A DNA stretch of 64,000 nucleotides, taken from contig NZ_CP129963.1 in assembly GCF_030503615.1 (NCBI RefSeq), positions 1,550,001-1,614,000 of the forward strand, written 5' to 3'. Positions within the stretch are counted from its first letter, which is position 1. Each line of letters opens with the position of its first letter. The notes under the pieces were generated by a model, which was not told where the DNA came from, did not search any database, and worked only from the letters and a program-made list of their open reading frames with translations. The stretch is from Sphingobacterium sp. BN32. Its GTDB lineage: Bacteria > Bacteroidota > Bacteroidia > Sphingobacteriales > Sphingobacteriaceae. The translations under genes were made by a program, and so were the position numbers. Of the stretch, positions 1 to 9,214 are shown in pieces.

Positions 1-66
1 TATGATCGGTTGCCTTTAATAAAGAGGATTAAAATTTTGCTTAGATATTTCAAAACGATGAAATAA
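1..66 (+). CDS. C-terminal end of an upstream gene (partial)
   Basis: Frame 1 is open from the window edge to a TAA at 64-66 and encodes 21 residues rich in Lys, Arg and Leu. The next gene starts 5 bases later in the same direction, so this is the tail of the preceding gene of the same operon. A basic C-terminus of this type is common in glycosyltransferases and the neighbours suggest that role, but too little is present to assign a function. Confidence 0.6.
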   Translation, partial: YDRLPLIKRIKILLRYFKTMK

Positions 67-70
67 AAAT

Positions 71-1072
71 ATGAGTTATCTGTTGAGCATCATTATACCT
101 GTTTTTAAGGCTGAATCATTTATTAAGAAATGTGCACATTCCTTGATGCAACAGTCCTTGAGAGACTTGCAATTTATCTTTGTCGATGATAAGGGCAATG
201 ATGAAAGCATTTCTATACTTAAGGAAGTAATTTCGGAATATCCAGCACGAGCAAATGATGTCTTAATTTTGGAGAACTCTGAGAATTTGGGAGCCTCAGA
301 ATCGAGAAACCTGGGTCTGCAATATGCTGAAGGTAACTATGTTACTTTTTGCGATGCAGATGACTGGATTGATACCGACGCGACAGAAACACTTATAAAG
401 CATATATTGGCTCTTAATGTCGACATATTGTGGACTGATTTTTTCCTTTCTCATCGCTCGACCGAATCTGTTCAAACTCAGCGCTGTGTCGAGACCCCGG
501 AGCAATGCGTTAAAGCCTTATTGGAGGAACGACTGCATGGGGCACTATGGAATAAAATCTATAGAAAGGAATTATTTGATTCCAACAATATCAGATTTCC
601 TTCAGGAAGAGATGTATGGGAAGATTTATATACGAATGTTCGACTCTTTTACTTCGCGCAGAAAGTCGCTTATCTTCCTCGGGCATTTTATCACTACGTA
701 CAATACAACAGCGCATCGTTAGCTACAATACGAAATGAAAAGCAGCTCGCTGATATTATTGCCAATACGCAATCAACAATCGATTTCCTCCATGATGTGG
801 GTGCGGAAGAGCCGTTTAAAGATCAAATCCAAATCCTTAAACTTGCCTCCAAGCAGACTTTATTGTTCTCGACAGATAGGAAATCATTTCGGAAGTGGAG
901 GGAGCTATATCCAGAATCGAATGATGATATTTTGCGTTTTAAACAATTGCCATTGCATCTGCGTTTTTTAGGCAAAGCAGCATCGATGAAGTTGTGGCCG
1001 TTAATCGATGCTTGGATATTCATGAAGCGAGCTAAGAATATTTTTAGTAAGTCTGGAAACATTGCGGGTTAA
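71..1072 (+). CDS. Family 2 glycosyltransferase
   Basis: Probable cytoplasmic inverting glycosyltransferase adding a sugar to a lipid-linked repeat unit. The first 110 residues form a GT-A fold: the opening SIIIPVFKAE strand, the VDD motif near residue 40, the SRNLGL helix and the metal-binding DADDW motif near residue 97. The length (333 aa) is usual for capsular GT2 enzymes. It is the first complete gene of the exopolysaccharide operon and resembles the protein at 3122-4114 in layout, including a YHYVQ motif in both C-terminal halves, so the two look like paralogues with different acceptors. Donor and acceptor cannot be read from sequence. Confidence 0.88.
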   Translation: MSYLLSIIIPVFKAESFIKKCAHSLMQQSLRDLQFIFVDDKGNDESISILKEVISEYPARANDVLILENSENLGASESRNLGLQYAEGNYVTFCDADDWIDTDATETLIKHILALNVDILWTDFFLSHRSTESVQTQRCVETPEQCVKALLEERLHGALWNKIYRKELFDSNNIRFPSGRDVWEDLYTNVRLFYFAQKVAYLPRAFYHYVQYNSASLATIRNEKQLADIIANTQSTIDFLHDVGAEEPFKDQIQILKLASKQTLLFSTDRKSFRKWRELYPESNDDILRFKQLPLHLRFLGKAASMKLWPLIDAWIFMKRAKNIFSKSGNIAG

Positions 1073-1123
1073 GGCTTCAAAAAAACAGAGTAAAACATTA
1101 GAAGAAATAATACGAATAATTAG

Positions 1124-2008
1124 ATGAAAAACGTAGCGGTATTAATGACTGTATTTAATAGGATTGAAAAGACATTATTATGCTTGGAAAGTCTATTTAG
1201 TGCAGCGCCAGTAGAAGGCTTAAGCTTCAAAGTTTTTATCACCGATGACGGAAGTTCCGACGGAACAAAAGAAAAAATCGCTGAGCGTTTTCCAGATCAT
1301 CATATCGAGATTTTACAAGGAGATGGAAATTTATACTGGAATGGTGGGATGAATTTTTCATGGAGACATGCAATTGCCGAAGGCGGCTTTGATGGATATC
1401 TGTGGCTTAACAATGATTCTGTCGTATTCGATAATTTATGGACGGAGTTAGCTGAAGCAGATACTTATTCCAAGACGAAGTTCGGAAAAGGAGGGGTCTA
1501 TATTGGCTCGACCTTAGACAGTGAATCCCAAGAATTTACTTATGGAGGTTTCGATTTTGTTAATAAGTGGACTTTACTCGATCAATTTAAAATACCTAAT
1601 GGGAGCTTTCAAAACTGTGAGGCGGGCCATGGGAACATTACGTATGTTTCTGCGAATGTCGTTGAATCGGAGGGCGTTTTTTGCGATCAATATCGTCATG
1701 GCGGTGGAGATCATGATTATACATATTTAGCTTTCAAACATGGTTTTCCAGTTTTTGTGTTAAGGAATTACGTTGGATCATGCGAGAACGACCATACGCA
1801 GGTAAATGGTTCCGACTTTAAAGATTTATCACTTAAAGAACGCTTCAAGTACTTATATTCACCACTGGGATATAATTTACACAACACTTTGTTGTTTCAA
1901 AAGCGTTGTTTTCCCTATAGATACTTTCCCGTATTGGTGATGGGATATGCGAAGGCGTTATTTCCTACGCCATTTTTTGCAATTTACAAATGGTTGAGGA
2001 AGTTTTAA
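1124..2008 (+). CDS. Family 2 glycosyltransferase, rhamnosyltransferase-like
   Basis: A 294 aa GT2-type enzyme. The N-terminal strand VAVLMTVFNR, the TDDGSSDGT nucleotide-binding loop around residues 40-50, the GDGNLYWNGGMN segment and the LWLNNDSV metal-binding loop follow the pattern of WbbL/RfbF-like rhamnosyltransferases. The C-terminal part has the GGGDHDYTYLAFKHG motif, typical of the catalytic base region in this subgroup. It lies between another GT2 gene and gmd in the same operon. The rhamnosyl specificity is only a family-level guess. Confidence 0.85.
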   Translation: MKNVAVLMTVFNRIEKTLLCLESLFSAAPVEGLSFKVFITDDGSSDGTKEKIAERFPDHHIEILQGDGNLYWNGGMNFSWRHAIAEGGFDGYLWLNNDSVVFDNLWTELAEADTYSKTKFGKGGVYIGSTLDSESQEFTYGGFDFVNKWTLLDQFKIPNGSFQNCEAGHGNITYVSANVVESEGVFCDQYRHGGGDHDYTYLAFKHGFPVFVLRNYVGSCENDHTQVNGSDFKDLSLKERFKYLYSPLGYNLHNTLLFQKRCFPYRYFPVLVMGYAKALFPTPFFAIYKWLRKF

Positions 2009-2038
2009 AATATCAATCAGTTACGAACAAACTTAGAA

Positions 2039-3106
2039 ATGAAAACAGCATTAATTACAGGAATTACTGGTCAGGATGGTTCTTATTTAGCAGAGTTATT
2101 ACTTGAAAAAGGCTATCAGGTACATGGTGTAAAAAGAAGGGCATCGTCTTTCAATACACAGCGTATCGATCATCTGTATATGGATCGACATGAGGAAAAT
2201 GTTAATTTTAAGCTACATTACGGCGATCTTACGGATTCTACGAATATTATAAGGATTATTCAAGAAGTTCAACCCGATGAAATATACAATCTAGGGGCAA
2301 TGTCTCATGTGAAAGTATCTTTCGATTCACCAGAGTACGTTGCGAATGTTGATGGAATTGGGACTTTGCGGATACTAGAGGCTGTAAGGATTTTAGGTTT
2401 GGAGAAGAAAACCAGAATTTATCAAGCTTCCACTTCAGAGTTGTATGGGCTTGTACAGCAAGTACCGCAGGATGAAAATACACCGTTTTACCCAAGGTCT
2501 CCCTACGGTGTAGCGAAGATTTACGGTTTTTGGATTACCAAGAATTATAGGGAAGCCTATAATTTATTTGCTTGCAACGGGATTCTTTTTAATCACGAAT
2601 CACCTAGGCGAGGAGAAACTTTTGTTACTAGAAAGATTACCATGGCTGTAGCAGCCATTGCTCTGGGAAAGCAGGATTGTTTATATCTAGGTAACTTGAA
2701 TGCTCAAAGGGACTGGGGCCATGCTAAAGATTACGTGGAAGCGATGTGGCGAATATTACAGCAAGATATAGCAGAAGACTATGTAATTGCTACGGGCAAA
2801 ACCAATTGTGTAAGGGATTTTGTTAGGATGGCATTCGCTGAATGCGGAATTTCATTAGAATTCCAGGGGACAAATGATGAAGAGGTTGCAATTATTTCAG
2901 CATGCGATGACGCTAGATATCAATTGCCAATTGGAAAAGTGGTGGTGAAAGTAGATCCTCAATATTATCGCCCGACAGAAGTTGATCTGTTGATCGGCAA
3001 TCCTGCTAAGGCTAACAATCAACTTAAATGGAAACCGAAATATGACTTAGCGGCTTTAGTTCGAGAAATGGTATCCTCCGATCTTTCACTCATAGAAGCA
3101 AAGTAA
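2039..3106 (+). CDS. gmd: GDP-mannose 4,6-dehydratase
   Basis: Converts GDP-D-mannose to GDP-4-keto-6-deoxy-D-mannose, the precursor of GDP-fucose, GDP-rhamnose and related deoxysugars. It has the SDR-type NAD(P) motif TGITGQDG at residues 7-14, the STSE segment near 131-134 and the catalytic YxxxK (YGVAK) at about 156-160. The [13 protein letters not shown] and [15 protein letters not shown] blocks are diagnostic of GMD. The 355 aa length is normal. No GDP-fucose synthase (fcl) or reductase follows in this window, so the final sugar must be set by a gene upstream of the window or elsewhere. Confidence 0.95.
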   Translation: MKTALITGITGQDGSYLAELLLEKGYQVHGVKRRASSFNTQRIDHLYMDRHEENVNFKLHYGDLTDSTNIIRIIQEVQPDEIYNLGAMSHVKVSFDSPEYVANVDGIGTLRILEAVRILGLEKKTRIYQASTSELYGLVQQVPQDENTPFYPRSPYGVAKIYGFWITKNYREAYNLFACNGILFNHESPRRGETFVTRKITMAVAAIALGKQDCLYLGNLNAQRDWGHAKDYVEAMWRILQQDIAEDYVIATGKTNCVRDFVRMAFAECGISLEFQGTNDEEVAIISACDDARYQLPIGKVVVKVDPQYYRPTEVDLLIGNPAKANNQLKWKPKYDLAALVREMVSSDLSLIEAK

Positions 3107-3121
3107 TAAAAGTAGGTTCTT

Positions 3122-4114
3122 ATGGGGTTCGATGTTTCTGTAATTATTCCAATTTTTAAAGTTGAAGCCTTTATTGAGCGCTGTGCGGTAAATTTACTCG
3201 AACAAACATTGACAGATGTTGAATTAATTTTCGTGGATGATTGCTCGCCTGATGCTAGCATGGACATTTTACACGCCGTTTTGCTGCGATATCCAGAGAA
3301 GAAAGATCATGTAAAAGTTATTAGACATGAACGCAATTTAGGTCTTCCTTCTGCAAGAAATTCAGGTTTGGCAGTCGCAACAGGAGAATATATATTCCAT
3401 TGCGATAGCGATGACTGGTTAGAGAAAAACGGCTTAGAATTGCTTTATAATCATGCAGTCTCTAACGACGCTGACATCGTTTGGTGTGACTGGTTTTTAT
3501 CCTTTAGTGGAAATGAGCGCTATATGAGTCAAAAGCCGACATCTGCAAATATCAATAGACTAGAAGTCATAAAAGCTATTCTTGCCGGGGCACTAAAATA
3601 TAATGTTTGGAATAAGTTGGTGAGAAGGACTATCTATACAGAAAATAAAATCACTTTTCCTGACGGATTTGGGATGGGGGAAGATATGACGATGATTAAA
3701 CTGTTTGTTTTTGCGAACAAAATTAGTTATTTGAATCAAGCCGTTTATCATTACGTACAATTGAATCAAGAAGCTTTTACAAAGAAAACGACAGAAGTGC
3801 ATCTGGATCAAATAAAACATAATGTTGATGATACTATACGTTATCTAGAGTCCCGGATGAAGGATATACCATCGCAATATTTCCACTTTTTTAAGTTAAA
3901 TGTTAAGCTACCATTTTTAATTTCTGCAGATACAAAATCCTATGAGCGATGGTTGCTTTGGTTTCCCGAGTCGAATGAATATATTGACAAAAACCCTTTA
4001 TTTAATTTAAGAACGAAAATAATCCAAAAAGCAGCGATAAAAAGACAATTTTGGATTGTAAAATTATACTATCATCTTGTAATTCGATTCGTTTATGGGA
4101 TAATTTACAATTAA
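3122..4114 (+). CDS. Family 2 glycosyltransferase
   Basis: A 330 aa GT2 enzyme with the SVIIPIFKVE first strand, a VDDCSPD loop near residue 40, SARNSGLAVA, and the DXD-type CDSDDW motif near residue 99. The middle of the protein contains an NVWNKLVRR block and a GMGEDM motif, which replace the NKIYRK and WED elements of the paralogue at 71-1072. It starts 15 bases after gmd and is 10 bases from the polymerase gene, consistent with a single transcript. It probably adds one residue of the repeat unit; the sugar is unknown. Confidence 0.88.
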   Translation: MGFDVSVIIPIFKVEAFIERCAVNLLEQTLTDVELIFVDDCSPDASMDILHAVLLRYPEKKDHVKVIRHERNLGLPSARNSGLAVATGEYIFHCDSDDWLEKNGLELLYNHAVSNDADIVWCDWFLSFSGNERYMSQKPTSANINRLEVIKAILAGALKYNVWNKLVRRTIYTENKITFPDGFGMGEDMTMIKLFVFANKISYLNQAVYHYVQLNQEAFTKKTTEVHLDQIKHNVDDTIRYLESRMKDIPSQYFHFFKLNVKLPFLISADTKSYERWLLWFPESNEYIDKNPLFNLRTKIIQKAAIKRQFWIVKLYYHLVIRFVYGIIYN

Positions 4115-4124
4115 TCATTGAGCA

Positions 4125-5399
4125 ATGAAGATTTTTGCATACATATTAGTCGCTATTATTACGAGTTGTTATTTTTTTCCTTTTGAATTTACCTTCTTAA
4201 GTGGAGTTAATACAAAACTAATTCTTGCTGCTGTTGGTCTTCCCTTCTTATTTTTCAATATGCTTCAAATGAAGGGAATCATTCTATCTAAAGAGCTAAC
4301 TTTCGCATCCTTGATAGCAGTACTCTTTTCTTTGATTGGATTCTATTCAACGGACTATAATAACACAACTGACTATGCCTATGCGACATATATAATTTCA
4401 ATGTGGGTTTGGTTTTCAGCGGCTTATTTTACCTGTACGCTCATTGCACTTACGCATGGATACATTTCTGTGAAATTAATTGTAAATTATTTAGCAATAA
4501 TATGTGTCTTTCAGTGTGTGATTGCATTAATGATTAACTTCAATAGTACAGTTAAATTTTTTGTGGATTCTTATTTTGTATCCGGAGACGTTAAGTTTAT
4601 GGATGAAGCAGAAAGACTATACGGAATTGGTGCCCTATTGGATGTAGCGGGCGGACGGTTTTCAGTCGTTCTGATGTTTATTGCGGTTCTTATCTCGACA
4701 GATAGAGATATTCGCAATAACCCTTGGACTCTTAGTTTTTATATCCTTTCATTTTTTTTAATTTCCGTAATTGGAAATATGATTGCAAGAACGACTTCGT
4801 TAGGGATGCTATTGGGAATTATCTACATTCTTTTAAAATCGCAATTAATTTCTTTAAATATCAGGTCTTCAAGTATGCGCTTGTGGAAGGTGCTTTTAGG
4901 ATGGGCATTATTGCTATTGACCTTTACTACATTTTTATATAATAGCAATTTAGATGCTCGCGAATTAATGAGATTTGCGTTCGAAGGATTTTTTAATTGG
5001 GTTGAAACCGGAAAATGGGAAACACATTCCACAGACGTGCTAAAGGATATGTGGATATTCCCTGATAACTTAAAAACTTGGATTATTGGTGATGGATACT
5101 TTAATAATCCAATTAGCGGCGGATTTTATATGTCCACTGACGTTGGCTATTTAAGATTTATCTTTTATTGTGGTTTAATTGGCTTAATCGTATTCTGCTT
5201 TTATTTTATCTACCTATCTTTTTCAATGGCATCGAGGTTTCCGTATTTTCGGGATGCATTTTTTATGTTATTGATCATTGTATTTGCTATTTGGGCAAAG
5301 GTCTCAACAGACATGTTCTTAGTCTATGCGCTATTCCTTTCGATAAGTACCCCATATTTTCTTGAACATTATTATAAGAATGATATCAACTTAGAATGA
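4125..5399 (+). CDS. Wzy-like O-antigen/capsule repeat-unit polymerase
   Basis: A 424 aa integral membrane protein with roughly ten hydrophobic segments and a larger extracytoplasmic loop in the second half (around residues 285-335). This is the usual topology of Wzy-family polymerases, which link lipid-carried repeat units at the periplasmic face. Sequence conservation in Wzy is too low for a motif-based call, so this rests on topology, length and position among glycosyltransferases with Wza and Wzc later in the operon. No Wzx flippase is seen in the window. The stop overlaps the start of the next gene by 4 bases, suggesting translational coupling. Confidence 0.72.
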   Translation: MKIFAYILVAIITSCYFFPFEFTFLSGVNTKLILAAVGLPFLFFNMLQMKGIILSKELTFASLIAVLFSLIGFYSTDYNNTTDYAYATYIISMWVWFSAAYFTCTLIALTHGYISVKLIVNYLAIICVFQCVIALMINFNSTVKFFVDSYFVSGDVKFMDEAERLYGIGALLDVAGGRFSVVLMFIAVLISTDRDIRNNPWTLSFYILSFFLISVIGNMIARTTSLGMLLGIIYILLKSQLISLNIRSSSMRLWKVLLGWALLLLTFTTFLYNSNLDARELMRFAFEGFFNWVETGKWETHSTDVLKDMWIFPDNLKTWIIGDGYFNNPISGGFYMSTDVGYLRFIFYCGLIGLIVFCFYFIYLSFSMASRFPYFRDAFFMLLIIVFAIWAKVSTDMFLVYALFLSISTPYFLEHYYKNDINLE

Positions 5400-6520
5400 A
5401 GATAGTATACTGTATTTTGGGGATCTTTAATTCTGGCGGAATGGAACGTGTTTTGGCCAATAAGGTTAACTATTTGGTCGATAGGGGATATGACGTATCG
5501 ATTATCACAACTGATCAGAAAGGACGACCGGGATATTTTAATTTGGATAGCCGCATTTTGCATATTGATCTTGCAGTCAATTATACAGATGCGTTGGAAG
5601 CGAATATTATCAGCAAAAGCTTAATTTTCTCAAAAAAGAAGCGTCTACATAAGCAACTCTTAGCAGAACAATTGATGAAGCTTAAACCTGATATTACTAT
5701 CTCGATGTTTGATTATGAAGCATCGTTCCTAACCGATATAAAAGATGGTAGTGCTAAAGTTTTAGAAATTCACTTTTCGCGATTTAAGCGCATACAATAT
5801 GGGAGGAAGGGTGTTTTAGGATTGATTGACCGGTATCTCAGTCTGAGAGACAAACAAATAGCAAAAAAGTATAAGCGTTTTGTCGTGTTGACTCATGAAG
5901 ACAAGGGATATTGGGGCAAAATGAGCAATATTGAGGTGATACCGAATGCGAACAGTTTCGAGCCAAATGATATCTCGAATCTTTCGTCAAAGCGAGTTAT
6001 TGCAGTTGGAAGACTTAATTACCAAAAAAGATTTGAAGATTTAATAGCGCTATGGAGGACGGTCCATTTAGAAGCGCCGGATTGGAAGCTGGAAATTTTT
6101 GGAAATGGTCCTCAAAAGAAAGAATTGCAAGCTCTAATTGATACTTATGGACTTTCAAATTCGGCAATTATACGGGAACCGGTCAAAGATATCATGAACG
6201 AATATTTGACGAGTTCCATGGTCGCCATGACATCCAGATATGAGGGGTTGCCTATGGCTCTTTTAGAAGGACAAGTCTGCGGTTTACCAATGGTTTCCTA
6301 CTGCTGTAAATGTGGTCCAAAAGATATCATTATTGACGGAAAAAATGGGTTTTTAATTGATGAGGGTGATTTGGCGAACTTTTCTTCAAAGATTGTACAA
6401 TTGATCAAAGATGTAGCTTTACGGAAAGAGATGGGATTACATTCGAGCCAGCTTTCGAAGAGATTTTCTGAAGAGGAGGTCATGAGTAAGTGGATTTCCT
6501 TATTTAATTCAGTCGTTTGA
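5396..6520 (+). CDS. Family 4 glycosyltransferase
   Basis: A retaining GT-B glycosyltransferase of 374 aa. The N-terminal domain opens with a GGMERVLANKVNYL segment typical of GT4. The C-terminal domain carries AVGRLNYQKRFEDLI, an EIFGNGPQ nucleotide-binding strand and the SRYEGLPMALLEG motif, which contains the E-x7-E-type catalytic and donor-binding region. It overlaps both the polymerase gene (4 bases) and the next glycosyltransferase (4 bases), so the three are translated as a coupled set. Confidence 0.88.
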   Translation: MKIVYCILGIFNSGGMERVLANKVNYLVDRGYDVSIITTDQKGRPGYFNLDSRILHIDLAVNYTDALEANIISKSLIFSKKKRLHKQLLAEQLMKLKPDITISMFDYEASFLTDIKDGSAKVLEIHFSRFKRIQYGRKGVLGLIDRYLSLRDKQIAKKYKRFVVLTHEDKGYWGKMSNIEVIPNANSFEPNDISNLSSKRVIAVGRLNYQKRFEDLIALWRTVHLEAPDWKLEIFGNGPQKKELQALIDTYGLSNSAIIREPVKDIMNEYLTSSMVAMTSRYEGLPMALLEGQVCGLPMVSYCCKCGPKDIIIDGKNGFLIDEGDLANFSSKIVQLIKDVALRKEMGLHSSQLSKRFSEEEVMSKWISLFNSVV

Positions 6521-7632
6521 TGCTTATGAGAAAAACAATAGTTATTTCTGCTGTCAATTTAATCCAAGCCGGAACGCTCGCAATTCTACGAGATTGTTTG
6601 TCGTTTTTATCAAAATATGCGGAAGAGCAAAATATTGAAGTAATTGCTATAGTATATGACAAAGCCCTCGTTCCTTTTGGCAACATTCGATATATTGAGA
6701 ATAAGTGGCCTAAAAAACGATGGATAAATCGGCTTTGGTTTGAATATGTTACCCTCAATAAAATCTCAAAGGAACTCGGTCCGGTCGATTTATGGTTTTC
6801 TTTACATGATACCACGCCGACGGTTAAAGCTGCGCGCAGAGCTGTATATTGTCACAATTCATTTTCATTTTACAAATGGAAACTGAATGATTTAATATTT
6901 GCTCCGAAAATCGCCTTATTTGCAATATTTACTCGCTTTATCTATAGGCCGAACATAACAAAGAATAATTATTTAGTCGTTCAGCAAAACTGGTTTCGTG
7001 ATGGTTTGAGCAAAATGTTTTCCATCAATCCGCGTAAAATAATTGTTTTCCCTCCCAACATCGAGCATACAAAAAGTTCTTCGCTAGAGAAAACAGCATT
7101 AACAAAACCCTACAAATTTATTTTTGCAGCTTCCCCAAATAGCCATAAGAATTTCGAAGTAATTTGTAAAGCGGTAGAGATTTTGAAACGAAAGAAGATT
7201 GATGGGTTTCAAGTTACAATCACGTTAAAAGGGACTGAAAATAGCTATGCAGAATGGCTTTACAAACAATGGGGCGATATTCCTGAGATTGATTTTAAAG
7301 GCTTTGTAAGTCCGCAGATATTAAATGATTTATATGAAGAAAGTCATTGTTTGATTTATCCCTCGAAGATAGAGTCATGGGGATTGCCCATATCAGAATT
7401 CAAGAACTTCAATCGACCCATTCTATTAGCAGACCTGCCATATGCGCATGAAACAGCTTCAGGAGCACTAAAAACATACTATTTTAGTCCTGACGATCCA
7501 GCAGATTTGGCTTCTGCAATGGAAAAACTCATCAGCAATGACGAGTCTTTTCTTGTTCCAAGCCCACAAATTTGCTATGAAGATCCAAAAGCATCTAATT
7601 GGCGGGAGCTGTTTGATATTTTGCTTAGTTAA
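6517..7632 (+). CDS. Glycosyltransferase, GT4-like
   Basis: A 371 aa predicted GT-B enzyme. The C-terminal half has the FIFAASPNSHKNFEVI strand-loop, a FKGFVSPQILNDLYEES segment, and YPSKIESWGLPISE, which is the E-containing donor-binding motif of GT4 enzymes. The N-terminal acceptor domain is less typical. Its start overlaps the stop of the preceding GT4 gene in an ATGA arrangement. The role in assembling the polysaccharide repeat is inferred from context. Confidence 0.82.
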   Translation: MMLMRKTIVISAVNLIQAGTLAILRDCLSFLSKYAEEQNIEVIAIVYDKALVPFGNIRYIENKWPKKRWINRLWFEYVTLNKISKELGPVDLWFSLHDTTPTVKAARRAVYCHNSFSFYKWKLNDLIFAPKIALFAIFTRFIYRPNITKNNYLVVQQNWFRDGLSKMFSINPRKIIVFPPNIEHTKSSSLEKTALTKPYKFIFAASPNSHKNFEVICKAVEILKRKKIDGFQVTITLKGTENSYAEWLYKQWGDIPEIDFKGFVSPQILNDLYEESHCLIYPSKIESWGLPISEFKNFNRPILLADLPYAHETASGALKTYYFSPDDPADLASAMEKLISNDESFLVPSPQICYEDPKASNWRELFDILLS

Positions 7633-7657
7633 TAAATCCGTTGTTCCTTAAATAAAT

Positions 7658-8785
7658 ATGAAAATACTGCAAGTTGGTAAGTTTTATCCCATCAGGGGAG
7701 GTGTCGAAAAGGTGATGTATGATCTAACTCTAGGACTTTCTCAAAGAGAAATCCCATGTGATATGCTATGTGCAACAACGGAAGATCACCCAGGAGGAAC
7801 AATAGCATTAAATACGTTTGCAAAATTATTCGTAATTCCGACAAAACTCAGTTTGGCAGCAACAAAGCTAGCGCCGGAAATGATAAGCCGATTGAGGAAA
7901 ATAGCGAAAGATTACGATATCATTCATATCCACCATCCCGATCCGATGGCGTCTCTGGCGCTATTCCTTTCAGGGTATAAAGGAAAGGTAGTTCTGCATT
8001 GGCATAGCGATATTTTAAAGCAGAAGACGCTTTTAAAACTTTATAGCCCCTTGCAATCTTGGCTCATTAAACGCGCCAATGTGATTGTCGGAACTACTCC
8101 TGTATATGTGGAGCAATCTCCATTCTTAAAGAACTATCAAGACAAGATCGACTATATCCCCATTGGTATTCCTCCGGTATATGCGAACAGCGAAAATGTC
8201 AAACTGATTAAAGAGCATTATGCAGGAAAGAAAATAGTGTTCTCTTTGGGTAGACTGGTAGAATATAAGGGCTTCGAATATTTAATAAAAGCAGCGAATT
8301 ATTTGACTGACGAATATGTCGTTTTAATTGGCGGGAAAGGACCGTTGCATGATGCCCTCAATCTTCTTATCGATGAGCATAGCCTGGAAGGAAAAGTGAA
8401 ACTGCTTGGCTTTTTAGCAGACGAAGAAGTTCCAGATTATTTCGCAGCAGCTGATTTATTTGTCATGAGTTCAATATTAAAAACGGAGGCATTTGGGATC
8501 GTTCAGCTGGAAGCCATGGCTAGTGCAAAACCAATTGTTTCTACCACGATTCCTAGTTCGGGCGTAAGTTGGGTCAACCAAAACAAAATCTCAGGGCTAA
8601 CTGTCCCGATTGAGGATGCGTCTGCAATCGCCAAAGCGATTCAATTGATACTTGCTAATGACGAATATTATGAAAAATTATCTCGAGGAAGTTTAAACAG
8701 ATATCAATCATATTTCACATTAGATAACATGGTAGATAAAAGTTTACAAATATATAATCAGATTTTATCGAATTACAAGGTATAA
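7658..8785 (+). CDS. Family 4 glycosyltransferase
   Basis: A 375 aa GT-B glycosyltransferase. It shows the FYPIRGGVEKVMYDL N-terminal loop, the HIHHPDPMA acceptor-domain motif, the FSLGRLVEYKGFEYLI Rossmann strand and the EAFGIVQLEAMASAKPIV catalytic motif with both conserved glutamates. This pattern fits mannosyl- or glucosyl-transferring GT4 enzymes. It is the last sugar-transfer gene of the operon. A 149-base gap follows before the PqqD-like gene, the largest gap in the operon. Confidence 0.88.
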   Translation: MKILQVGKFYPIRGGVEKVMYDLTLGLSQREIPCDMLCATTEDHPGGTIALNTFAKLFVIPTKLSLAATKLAPEMISRLRKIAKDYDIIHIHHPDPMASLALFLSGYKGKVVLHWHSDILKQKTLLKLYSPLQSWLIKRANVIVGTTPVYVEQSPFLKNYQDKIDYIPIGIPPVYANSENVKLIKEHYAGKKIVFSLGRLVEYKGFEYLIKAANYLTDEYVVLIGGKGPLHDALNLLIDEHSLEGKVKLLGFLADEEVPDYFAAADLFVMSSILKTEAFGIVQLEAMASAKPIVSTTIPSSGVSWVNQNKISGLTVPIEDASAIAKAIQLILANDEYYEKLSRGSLNRYQSYFTLDNMVDKSLQIYNQILSNYKV

Positions 8786-8934
8786 GTAAGTTTGTTGTTC
8801 GAAATTATTCGTTTTGTCTATTCATCTACTGAAACGCTGTCTTAGGTCTGTTTTGAGCTAAACAGTTCTTGAGAAACTGCAAAGTCCAAGTTAAAACGTT
8901 TGTTCGTTAATTTCTAATATAATATGTAATTTAC

Positions 8935-9204
8935 ATGAAGTTAAGAGAAGATTTAAAGGTAAGAAACATTGGAGGGGAACACATTATTGTCGATCCAGGA
9001 CAAGAGATGGTTGATCTTTCCAAAGTCTTTACTTTAAATGAAACCGCGGTTTTTTTATGGGAAAATCTAGAAGGTAAGGAATTTTCAATAGACTTCATTA
9101 TTGATCTATTATTGGAGACTTTTGACTGTGATGCAGAGGTTGCCCGCAACGACGCACAACAGTTTTTAGATGACTTAAAAAAAGGCGGTTTGATCGTTGA
9201 GTAA
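8935..9204 (+). CDS. PqqD-like peptide-recognition protein (RRE)
   Basis: An 89 aa protein with the whole length of the PqqD fold: two short strands (HIIVDPGQEMVDLSKVF), LNETAVFLWENLEGK, and a helical tail ending in DAQQFLDDLKKGGLIVE. PqqD-type domains bind leader peptides of ribosomally made, modified peptides, and stand-alone ones act as the B1 protein of lasso-peptide systems. Here it is the first of four closely spaced genes (10-base gap to the next). No precursor-like small gene with an ATG start lies in the 149 bases before it. The fold call is good; the substrate is unknown. Confidence 0.8.
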   Translation: MKLREDLKVRNIGGEHIIVDPGQEMVDLSKVFTLNETAVFLWENLEGKEFSIDFIIDLLLETFDCDAEVARNDAQQFLDDLKKGGLIVE

Positions 9205-9214
9205 TATTGGATAA

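Noticed and set aside
8786..8934. Hidden RiPP precursor before the PqqD-like gene
   Set aside because: No ATG opens a frame of more than one codon in this gap on the plus strand; no leader-like peptide found.
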